Shown: in pieces, positions 62,901 through 64,000 of the stretch
How positions within the stretch are numbered: position 1 is the stretch's first letter
Layout: every line of letters begins with the position of its first letter
Assembly (NCBI RefSeq): GCF_029931775.1
Contig: NC_079325.1
Span: 53,676,286 to 53,740,285, forward strand
Reading direction: 5' to 3'
Origin: Euleptes europaea
Lineage: Eukaryota > Chordata > Lepidosauria > Squamata > Sphaerodactylidae
DNA: 64,000 bases
Translations under genes and position numbers: made by a program
The notes under the pieces: generated by a model
What the model saw: only the letters and a program-made list of their open reading frames with translations
The model's database searches: none
Told to the model about the DNA's origin: nothing

Positions 62901-63965
62901 AGCAAGACTTTTCTTATTAAGGCTGGGAACAGGAGTCTCCAGCGTGCCCTTGGAGCGGGGGGTGGGTGGGCGGAGGAACCTCCTCTCCAGCATACACAGT
63001 CTTGCAGGGGTAGGTGAGGGGAAAGGCGTTCGTTTTGGAACGTCCCCCCTTTTTGCCAAGAAGTCACAGCCAACCTGTAGGGTTTTCAAGGCAAGAGATG
63101 TTCGGAGGTGGTTTGCCATTGCCTGCCTCTTTGGAGTGACCCCGGACTTCCTTGCTGGTCTCCCATCCAAGTAGTAAGCAGGAGAGACCCTGCTTAGCTT
63201 CTGAGATCTGATGAGATTGGGCTAGGCTGGGCCACCCAGGTCAGAGCAAAAAACCTTGGTGGTGGTGGAAAGTGCCATCAAGTCACAATCAACTTATGGA
63301 GACCCCTTAGGGTTTTCAAGGCAAGAGATGTCCACAGATGGTTTGCTATTGGCTACCTCTACATAATGTCTCTGGGCTTCCAACTAGGGCTGACCCTGCT
63401 TAACTTCCGAGATTAGGCCACCCTGGAAAAAAACGTTGCACTTACCTGTAACTGTTGTTCATCGAGTGGTCCTCTATGCAGGCACACATGGGATCTGCGC
63501 GTGCACAGGCCAGCCGCGGAAAAAACTTTAGTGTAGAAAGCTTATAGAAGGGACGACTCCCCTCCCCCTTCACCCGTTTCCGCCCGGCGACAGCTCTTCC
63601 TGCTGAAACGGTCACGTGGTGAGGGGGTGGGGAGTCGGCCATCACTCAGTACTCCCTTCGCCAAACAACTCCAGAGAAGCCTGAAGCAGTCCACGGCGGG
63701 GATAGGAGGGAGGGATGTGAGCCTCAAATCAATGGCACTTGTCTGGGTGGGGTAAACGAAGGAATCTAACTTATTTCCGCCTTCTCATTTTTAGAGCACT
63801 CTCCTCTCCAGCCTGTCCCGCTACTTCCGCCGTGGGGGCCCCTCTTCTCCTGCCAGTGGCGTTCTCCCCTCCCCGCAAGGAAAATCTGCCTCCAAGCTCG
63901 GGCCAGAGGGCCAGGAGCCTCTCTTCCAGCTGGTGCAGGCCTTTGTCAGACACGTGCAAAGATAA
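14450..63965 (+). CDS. NUP188: Nucleoporin NUP188, 44 coding exons, 1737 aa
   Basis: NUP188 is a large alpha-helical solenoid of the nuclear pore inner ring; it binds NUP93 and supports pore permeability and inner nuclear membrane protein traffic. All human exons have a counterpart, in order and frame (human about 1749 aa). Exons: 14450-14475, 19949-20003, 21071-21144, 24631-24715, 25478-25558, 25935-25979, 27035-27127, 27245-27364, 28728-28939, 30378-30492, 31291-31491, 32477-32566, 33630-33695, 34761-34880, 35199-35325, 36928-37083, 37471-37597, 38007-38094, 38416-38492, 39708-39822, 40002-40122, 41659-41725, 41917-42045, 42266-42399, 42575-42681, 44044-44250, 44903-45072, 45626-45695, 46150-46217, 47381-47576, 48136-48210, 48616-48701, 49540-49685, 50970-51151, 53172-53372, 55047-55139, 55576-55734, 56316-56453, 57116-57190, 57842-58051, 59810-59941, 60954-61027, 62765-62894, 63795-63965. 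The start MADSGLCAR joins SSRELWTILLGRSALRE across intron 1; the end is FVRHVQR. All introns are GT-AG except intron 34 (GC-AG). No disabling change seen. The 3' UTR lies beyond the window. Confidence 0.97.
14909..15230. mobile_element. Penelope-like terminal fragment interrupted by a short L1 tail
   Basis: CAGTGGCACCTTAGAGACC on the left and TTGGTCTCTAAGGACTTG on the right are inverted copies; between them lie CTTCTTCAGATACCTGAC and CTTGAAAGCTCATACC, the family's central motifs. A 101-bp insert at 14954-15054 is bounded by the perfect 13-bp duplication GAATTTTCAGGGG (14941-14953, 15055-15067) and ends in an A-rich tail after AATAAAAT, like an L1 3' end. The fossil is non-functional. Confidence 0.65.
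15600..16135 (+). mobile_element. LINE 3' end with C-terminal zinc knuckle
   Basis: The frame at 15630-15923 reads RDQRVCICGC, then HYTLFCPLYAGPRAKF: a Cys-x-Cys...His...Cys knuckle typical of the C-terminus of several AP-endonuclease LINE clades. It is followed by an AT-rich 3' UTR ending AATAAAATTTTCATTCATTC. It is related to 16920-18160 (NNLRASFTSLR versus NSNYRWAFSRAR before the knuckle). Clade not settled; a Vingi/I-like LINE is possible. Confidence 0.68.
16225..16400 (-). mobile_element. tRNA-derived SINE (family A), diverged
   Basis: ATATGAAGCTGCTTTACACT, then CTGCAGCTCTCCCAATGCCT, then GGATTGAACCTGGGAC, in the order of a minus-strand family A copy. Confidence 0.68.
16920..18160 (+). 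mobile_element. LINE 3' half fragment, same family as 15.6 kb
   Basis: Successive plus-strand frames at 16924-17382 and 17369-17758 read like the C-terminal half of a LINE ORF2 (ALMRYGTQTIQFGN; LSNISNSNYRWAFSRARFDA; YGRFRRTPMSMRLCPC), separated by a frameshift near 17370. An AT-rich 3' UTR ends with AATAAACTGTACTGTACTGT near 18160. It lies in NUP188 intron 1. Confidence 0.68.
18165..19948. other. NUP188 intron 1, 3' part; no feature seen
   Basis: AT-rich unique-looking intron sequence without a recognised repeat. The branch/pyrimidine region TTGCTTTCTCTTTGTTCCTAG leads into exon 2. Confidence 0.55.
20820..21030 (-). mobile_element. Old SINE-like fragment
   Basis: AACAACTCTGTAAAATAGCT with GCTGAGAGACAGTGATAGCC and GAACCGGGGTCTCCCAG resembles the conserved core and B box of a diverged tRNA-type SINE. 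Weak evidence. Confidence 0.4.
21484..24016 (-). mobile_element. Penelope-like remnant carrying a Bov-B insertion
   Basis: A fossil element (21498-21566 plus 23680-24002) flanked by the perfect 14-bp duplication GTGCTCCATCTCAT (21484-21497, 24003-24016). Its ends are inverted copies about 70 nt long (AAATACCACTATGCAACTGA on the left; its mirror TTGCATAGTGGTATTTTTTT on the right). Near 23750 the minus strand has CTGATGAAGCTGATGCGAGA, a hammerhead-like core of the kind found in Penelope-like elements. No coding sequence of its own remains. Confidence 0.62.
21567..23679 (+). mobile_element. Bov-B (RTE-clade) LINE, 5' truncated
   Basis: The reverse transcriptase matches RTE/Bov-B: SPGADGISVELFQ, VQAGFRKGRGTKDHI, FIDYSKAFDCVDHEKLW, GVRQGCILSPYLFNLYAEH and the catalytic YADD at 22897-22908. 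The C-terminal part has YGCESWIMKKAD, WCWRRVLQILWT and YFGHVMRRQESLEKT, ending SRKRLDGT. From 22018 to 23670 it is one frame with two in-frame stops (TGA 22336-22338, TAG 23056-23058); the piece at 21708-21914 is in another frame. The tail is CGACTTGACGGCACTTAACA plus (CA)n. A 10-bp ATAATAACAC at 21557-21566 and 23680-23689 is the likely target duplication. The endonuclease is mostly missing. It lies in NUP188 intron 3. Confidence 0.92.
25205..25420 (+). mobile_element. tRNA-derived SINE (family A), variant
   Basis: Head GTCTGTGGCTCAGTGGTAGA is an A box; the body AGACCTCACTGTTCCTGAGC and end CAACTCACTGTGTTCATACG follow the family order with divergence. It lies between NUP188 exons 4 and 5. 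Confidence 0.68.
26640..26990. repeat. Possible old miniature DNA transposon
   Basis: CAAGCCAAACCAGAGCTTGG, ATGCCAAGCCATAGCTGAGC and CCATGGTTTGAGTG resemble a reptilian miniature element with an AACCATGGTTT motif. Boundaries are unclear. Confidence 0.25.
28040..28257. mobile_element. Miniature DNA transposon with inverted ends
   Basis: Left end GGTTGCCAACCTCCAGGTGG and right end AAGCTGGATTTGGCAACCC are inverted copies. The interior is non-coding (CCAAACTCTGCCTTTCCCAA, AATCTCTAGGGATTTCCC). No clear target duplication, so the superfamily is open. Confidence 0.62.
28272..28530 (+). mobile_element. tRNA-derived SINE (family C) with (TAAG/TAAA)n tail
   Basis: ACAGTGGTTGGAGTGTTGAG and CTGGGTTTGAATCTC give A and B boxes. 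GAAGCTTGCTGGGTGACCTT and CAGGGTATAAATGAAG follow, then a tetranucleotide tail. A second, diverged copy is at about 37700-37885. Confidence 0.72.
28545..28675 (-). mobile_element. tRNA-derived SINE (family A), fragment
   Basis: CTCCAGGGTCTTGGGCAGAG, then GGATGCTGGGGATTGAACCT and GCTCTGCCACTGTGTCTCAG, which is the head half of a minus-strand copy. It ends about 50 nt before the exon 9 acceptor; a (TA)n run at 28679-28695 lies between. Confidence 0.7.
29703..30013 (+). mobile_element. tRNA-derived SINE (family B), full length
   Basis: AGCCAGCATGGTGTAGTGAT head, two GATTCCCCACTC-type boxes, GAAGCCAGCTGAGTGACCTT, and tail ACATATAAAAACCAACTC followed by a pyrimidine-rich stretch. It lies in NUP188 intron 9. 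Confidence 0.85.
30583..30665 (+). mobile_element. Interspersed repeat fragment (family D)
   Basis: AAGAACCTAAGAAAGGCCAT, CTGGATCAGACCAAGG and CAATCAGGTGCTTCTAGGAA match the start of the longer copies at 36163 and 61692. Confidence 0.65.
31800..31935 (-). mobile_element. Possible LINE/SINE 3' end
   Basis: TTTATTTATTTATTTAAACA followed by CCTGCCTTTCCTTATGTTC and GTGGCTTACAATCTAGTCAC is a layout typical of a reverse-oriented, AATA-tailed reptilian retroelement end. Family not determined. Confidence 0.4.
32262..32442 (+). mobile_element. CR1 LINE 3' end
   Basis: GGTTGGACTTGGATGACCCT, CCCTTCCAACTCTATGATTC and a short ATTCT(G/A)TG-type end are the hallmark of CR1 3' termini. It ends 34 nt before NUP188 exon 12. 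Confidence 0.82.
32600..32697 (+). mobile_element. CR1 LINE 3' end, second copy
   Basis: GGGAGGTAGTTGTGGATTTC, GGGGGTTGGACTAGATGACC and ACCTTCCAACCCTTCTAAG. With the copy at 32262 it brackets exon 12 within about 35 nt on both sides. Confidence 0.78.
32944..33433. mobile_element. Non-autonomous hAT element with perfect 8-bp duplication
   Basis: The element is 32952-33425, flanked by GTGGAAAC at 32944-32951 and 33426-33433. Ends TAGGGGTGTGCAC and GTGCACACCCCTG are inverted copies. It is non-coding and lies in NUP188 intron 12. Confidence 0.85.
33822..34048 (+). mobile_element. tRNA-derived SINE (family A), near full length
   Basis: CTGTGGCTCAGTGATAGAGA (A box), GGTTCAATATCCAGCATC (B box), GAGACCCTGGAGAGCTGCTT and GTTCAGTATAAGGCAGCTTC at the end. 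Confidence 0.82.
35467..35567. repeat. Inverted repeat, arms about 44 nt
   Basis: Left arm 35467-35509 (TTCAGAGGTCACAG, GCTGGAAGCAGGATGCAAAT) is mirrored at 35523-35567 (ATTTGCATCTGGCTTCCAGC, TGTGACCTTTGAAA) around a 13-nt AT loop. It is probably a miniature transposon. It lies in intron 15. Confidence 0.78.
35802..36160 (-). mobile_element. Bov-B LINE 3' end fragment
   Basis: The minus strand matches the last 360 nt of the copy at 21567-23679: GTTAAGTGCTGTCAAGTCGC is the reverse of its tail, and further in AGGCTTGATTTGATCTAG is the reverse of its IDQIKPEL-coding segment. It is clearly older and more diverged than the 22-kb copy. Confidence 0.85.
36163..36725 (+). mobile_element. Interspersed repeat (family D) interrupted by a SINE
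   Basis: GAACATAAGAAAAGCCATGC, AGTGGCCAACCAGGTGCCTC, CATGCTCCTCTGATACTAGA and GATAGCCCTCTCCTCCATGA run to about 36455. The repeat resumes at about 36696 with CACATCCTGGGGCAGGGAGT. Other copies are at 30583 and 61692. The class is not settled; a CR1-related LINE end is possible. Confidence 0.68.
36477..36690 (+). mobile_element. tRNA-derived SINE (family A) inserted in family D repeat
   Basis: GGATCAGTGGTAGAACATCT, CCCAGGTTCAATCCCCAGCA, GAGACCCTGGAGAGCCACTG and TATAAGGCAGCTTCATATG. It splits the host repeat at an ACCACAT/CACAT junction. Confidence 0.82.
36928..37083 (+). other. NUP188: NUP188 exon 16: SH3-like module
   Basis: This exon alone encodes residues about 504-556, reading NLRIPQGTVGQVMLDDRAYL, then VRWEYSYSSWTLFTCEIEML. 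The beta-rich, glycine- and aromatic-containing pattern contrasts with the helical rest of the protein. Nup188 is known to carry an SH3-like domain in its N-terminal half; assigning it to this exon is my inference. Confidence 0.55.
37700..37885 (+). mobile_element. tRNA-derived SINE (family C), diverged
   Basis: GGTTTGAATATCAGTCTAGG, TGAGGTGATCTTTAGCCAGT and ACACCTTGGAGGAAGGGCAT follow the order of the family C copy at 28272. Confidence 0.5.
38236..38262. repeat. (AT)n microsatellite
   Basis: About 12 AT units in NUP188 intron 18. Confidence 0.9.
39197..39216. repeat. (GT)n microsatellite
   Basis: About ten GT units in NUP188 intron 19, after a G-rich stretch at 39065-39090. Confidence 0.9.
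40280..40321. repeat. Perfect 18-bp hairpin, 6-nt loop
   Basis: TTACGATTGAGCTAAGCC is followed by TCAGTA and then its exact reverse complement. It lies in NUP188 intron 21, about 160 nt after exon 21. I see no surrounding repeat family. Confidence 0.9.
40906..41546 (-). mobile_element. L1 LINE 3' end inside the Penelope-like fragment
   Basis: The insert 40916-41536 is bounded by the 10-bp duplication AAGCTTCTCT (40906-40915, 41537-41546). On the minus strand it encodes an L1 ORF2 C-terminus (YIPALNNWLDKLTEYAVMAK, ending FFKNWKLYFEYILK) and then an AT-rich 3' UTR with a poly(A) end near 40916. It is strongly 5' truncated. Confidence 0.8.
41028..41073. repeat. (TA)n(CA)n microsatellite
   Basis: A TA run passing into about 15 CA units, within the L1 3' UTR. 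Confidence 0.9.
43073..43136. repeat. Perfect 33-bp tandem duplication
   Basis: ATGGATAAGGTCTTTCATTA... occurs at 43073-43103 and identically at 43106-43136, with AG between. It lies in NUP188 intron 25. Identity suggests a recent duplication or an assembly or replication slip. Confidence 0.9.
44651..44790 (+). mobile_element. 5S rRNA-derived SINE, partial
   Basis: CTGAAGCTAAGCAGGGTCGA (box A) and GGTTAGTATTTGGATGGGAG (box C) match 5S rRNA in the sense direction. The start GACCTGGATGGCCCGGGCTA is the SINE's own 5' end. The tail is weak or lost. It lies 110 nt before NUP188 exon 27. Confidence 0.8.
46310..46490 (-). mobile_element. Old SINE-like fragment
   Basis: ATTCTTACAACAGTCTTGTA, GAGAGTGGCTTGCTTAAGGC and GAACTGGGGTCTCCCAG resemble a CORE-type SINE, as at 20.8 kb. 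Confidence 0.42.
46556..47043 (+). mobile_element. L1 LINE 3' end with perfect 13-bp duplication
   Basis: The insert 46569-47030 is flanked by GTTTCCAAGGCTG on both sides. It encodes an ORF2 C-terminal piece (HIPPSVADWTNDMLNLCTRE, then FSSWQDFLCLF), followed by a G-rich 3' UTR and an A-rich end. It is 5' truncated and lies in NUP188 intron 29. Confidence 0.82.
49167..49262 (-). mobile_element. tRNA-derived SINE (family B), head fragment
   Basis: CTGGCTTCATGTGGAGGAGT, CTGGTTCTCCAGATTAGGGT and CCACTGCGCCACGCTGGCTC form the tRNA head of a minus-strand copy. Confidence 0.75.
49942..50156. mobile_element. Short Penelope-like insertion with 15-bp duplication
   Basis: The insert 49957-50141 is flanked by the perfect 15-bp GCTGCAATAAAATTA (49942-49956, 50142-50156). 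It is itself an inverted repeat: TTGAGTCCAGAAGCAC and ACCAACAAGATT on the left are mirrored by TTACTGGACTCAA and AATCTCGTTGG on the right. The centre has CTCTGATGAAGG and CTCTCAAAAGTTCATACC, a hammerhead-like arrangement. It is non-coding and non-autonomous. Confidence 0.72.
50288..50833 (+). mobile_element. tRNA-derived SINE (family B) split by CR1
   Basis: The head GCGTGGTGTAGTGGTTAAGA and body run to about 50521; the copy resumes at about 50761 (AAGGTGATTGTAAGCCAGTT) and ends ATATAAAAACCAACTTTTC. The intervening 50522-50760 is a CR1 3' end. Confidence 0.85.
50522..50760 (+). mobile_element. CR1 LINE 3' end inside the SINE
   Basis: GTAGTTGTGAGTTTCCTGCA, GGTTGGACTAGATGACCCTG and CCTTCCAACTCTATGATTCT are canonical CR1 3' sequence. 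It shares much with the two CR1 ends near exon 12. Confidence 0.85.
50922..50949 (+). repeat. (GT)n run 20 nt before the exon 34 acceptor
   Basis: About 13-14 GT units, then TTTCCCCCCCATGTGTTGCAG and exon 34 at 50970. UG-rich tracts close to acceptors are known binding sites for TDP-43 and CELF-type proteins. Confidence 0.88.
50970..51151 (+). other. NUP188: NUP188 exon 34, GC splice donor, acidic linker
   Basis: It encodes residues about 1217-1277, from VSDIPQYSQLVLSVCETLQE to an acidic/basic linker (DDKDSMETDDASRHKQKDQR). The exon ends GAC GGG before GCAAGT, a GC-type donor with otherwise ideal bases. The reading frame into exon 35 (VCVLGLHLAKELCEVDEDGD) fits only this junction. Confidence 0.85.
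51228..51405 (-). mobile_element. tRNA-derived SINE (family A), diverged
   Basis: CATACGAAGCTTCTTTATAC, CGCTCTCCAGGGTCTCAGGT, GTTGAACCTGGGACTGAATG and CTCTGCCACTGAGCCGCAGT follow the minus-strand order. Confidence 0.75.
51958..52075 (+). mobile_element. tRNA-derived SINE head fragment
   Basis: GAGTTGGTGTAGTGTAACAG (A box region), GGTTTAAATCTTACC (B box) and TTACTGGGTTGCCTTAGGTC resemble the start of family C. Confidence 0.55.
52080..52680. other. NUP188 intron 34; no family recognised
   Basis: Contains a C11 run at about 52387-52405. I recognise no repeat or exon. Confidence 0.4.
52681..52797 (+). mobile_element. Sauria-type SINE, 3' fragment
   Basis: GAAGGCACTGGTAAACCACC, AACGTCGGGATGTAACGTCA and CAGGAATGACCCGGTGCTTG are almost identical to the 3' part of the copy at 11405-11720. 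Confidence 0.75.
52830..52966 (+). mobile_element. LINE 3' end with (AAT)n tail
   Basis: TTTTATTGTATCAAGAACTA, GCTGCCCTGAGCCTGGCCTT and AAATAAATAATAATAATAAT resemble widespread squamate LINE 3' ends. Clade not determined. Confidence 0.5.
53668..53912 (-). mobile_element. tRNA-derived SINE (family B), full length
   Basis: GAAGAAGAGTTGGTTTTTAT (tail), GACACCTTGTGAGATAGGTG, GTCACCCAGCTGGCTTCATG and CCACTACACCACGCTG (head). Confidence 0.85.
55216..55480. mobile_element. Non-autonomous hAT miniature element
   Basis: The element is 55224-55472. Flanks CCCTAGAG and CTCTAGAG match at 7 of 8 bases. Ends CAGGGGTGTCAAACT and GTTTGACCCCCTTG are inverted copies. Inside, a GGCTGCCTCGGCTGG-containing unit occurs twice. 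Confidence 0.8.
58130..58427 (+). mobile_element. tRNA-derived SINE (family B), full length
   Basis: GTGGTGTAGTGGTTAAGAGT, CGGGTTTGATTCCCCACTCC, GAAGCCAGCTGGGTGACCTT and GTCGGCATATAAAAACCAAC. It lies in NUP188 intron 40. Confidence 0.87.
58688..58868. mobile_element. Miniature hAT-like element
   Basis: Left end CAGCGGTTCCCAAACTTTTT and right end CAGTTTGGGGACCACTG are inverted hAT-type termini around a non-coding centre (GTGGAGCACTTTTCAGGAGT). I could not find a convincing 8-bp duplication. Confidence 0.65.
60613..60855 (+). mobile_element. tRNA-derived SINE (family B)
   Basis: AGCCAGCATGGTGTAGTGGT, CCAGGTTTGAGTCCCCACTC, GAAGCCAGCTGGGTGACCTT and GGGTATAAAAACCAACTTTT. It ends about 100 nt before NUP188 exon 42. 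Confidence 0.85.
61672..62155 (+). mobile_element. tRNA-derived SINE (family B) split by family D repeat
   Basis: The head GTGTGGTGTAGTGGTTAAG ends at about 61691. A family D piece (61692-61866: AACATAAGAAAGGCCCTGCT to CTCCTCTGATACTAGAG) follows. The SINE resumes GTGGTGGTTTGGAACAGTGG and runs to CATTTAAAAACCAACTCTTC. Confidence 0.8.
62290..62730 (+). mobile_element. LINE 3' end fragment
   Basis: CCTGGGACCAACATACCTTA and GTGACCAGTGAAAGGGCTTT, with a frame reading RRVVTSERAFLVKAAKLSQG, look like a LINE ORF2 C-terminus. The 3' UTR ends TTTTAAATAAAAAATAAATA just before exon 43. Clade uncertain. Confidence 0.5.
63060..63245 (-). mobile_element. 5S rRNA-derived SINE
   Basis: Minus-strand 5S boxes: CTGCTTAGCTTCTGAGATCT and GGTCTCCCATCCAAGTAGTA in reverse. 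The tail side has AAGTCACAGCCAACCTGTAG. Confidence 0.8.
63253..63428 (-). mobile_element. 5S rRNA-derived SINE, second tandem copy
   Basis: TTGGTGGTGGTGGAAAGTGC (tail end), AAGTCACAATCAACTTATGG, then CTGACCCTGCTTAACTTCCG (reverse of box A). It is about 10 nt from the preceding copy, same orientation; the box C part is eroded. Confidence 0.75.
63429..63730. repeat. Unclassified sequence, probably an interspersed repeat
   Basis: AACGTTGCACTTACCTGTAA, TCATCGAGTGGTCCTCTATG, GGCACACATGGGATCTGCGC and CCAGCCGCGGAAAAAACTTT. From memory, similar sequence is common in turtle and lizard genomes, but I cannot name a class. It lies in the last NUP188 intron, ending about 65 nt before exon 44. Confidence 0.4.
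63795..63965 (+). other. NUP188: NUP188 exon 44 (last coding exon)
   Basis: It encodes the last 56 residues from STLLSSLSRYFRRGGPSSP, through a low-complexity Ser/Pro/Lys segment, to the helix EPLFQLVQAFVRHVQR. The TAA stop is at 63963-63965. No poly(A) signal is present in the 35 nt that remain. Confidence 0.95.
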
Positions 63966-64000
63966 AGAGGAGTTCGTTTATGGCCGCTGCCGGAGTCAGT

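Noticed and set aside
1-64000. CRISPR arrays, operons, phage or LTR-retrovirus insertions
   Set aside because: No spaced direct repeats, bacterial gene signals, gag/pol/env-like frames or long terminal repeats were seen.

Overview
This is vertebrate nuclear DNA, most likely from a squamate reptile (a lizard; gecko-like from the SINE families, but I cannot fix the species). The evidence is a 44-exon gene with long introns, a CpG-island promoter, and a repeat set of Bov-B, L1 and CR1 LINEs, Penelope-like elements, several tRNA-derived SINEs, 5S-rRNA-derived SINEs and hAT transposons.

Two host genes are present, head to head. DOLK (dolichol kinase) is on the minus strand; its coding region is one uninterrupted exon at 7392-8984 (530 aa). 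NUP188 (inner-ring nucleoporin) is on the plus strand. I traced all 44 coding exons by hand, from the start codon at 14450 to the stop at 63963-63965. Every junction keeps frame and the sum is 5214 nt, 1737 aa. A CpG island at about 14.12-14.62 kb lies between them. DOLK has a strong minus-strand splice acceptor 95 nt before its start codon and the island has a matching minus-strand donor, so DOLK probably starts in the shared island and splices over a 5-kb leader intron filled with transposable elements.

Layout. 1-7390: no recognised host gene; a 1.7-kb hAT transposon, a LINE endonuclease fragment, nested SINE/hAT insertions and one unexplained exon-like stretch. 7392-9079: DOLK and its leader. 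9.1-14.1 kb: SINEs, a hAT element with minisatellite core, and a Penelope-like composite of nested palindromes containing hammerhead-ribozyme-like motifs. 14.1-14.6 kb: shared promoter. 14.45-63.97 kb: NUP188, its introns carrying LINE fragments, a Bov-B inside a Penelope-like remnant, an L1 inside another one next to exon 22, many SINEs and several hAT miniature elements with clear 8-bp target duplications.

The two genes act in different processes (dolichol phosphate synthesis in the ER membrane; nuclear pore scaffold). They share a neighbourhood and probably a promoter, not a pathway. No CRISPR, operon or prokaryotic feature is present. The most interesting points are the palindromic Penelope-like/hammerhead structures, the inferred DOLK leader intron, a GC-AG intron in NUP188, and 5S-derived SINEs next to Bov-B, their likely partner.
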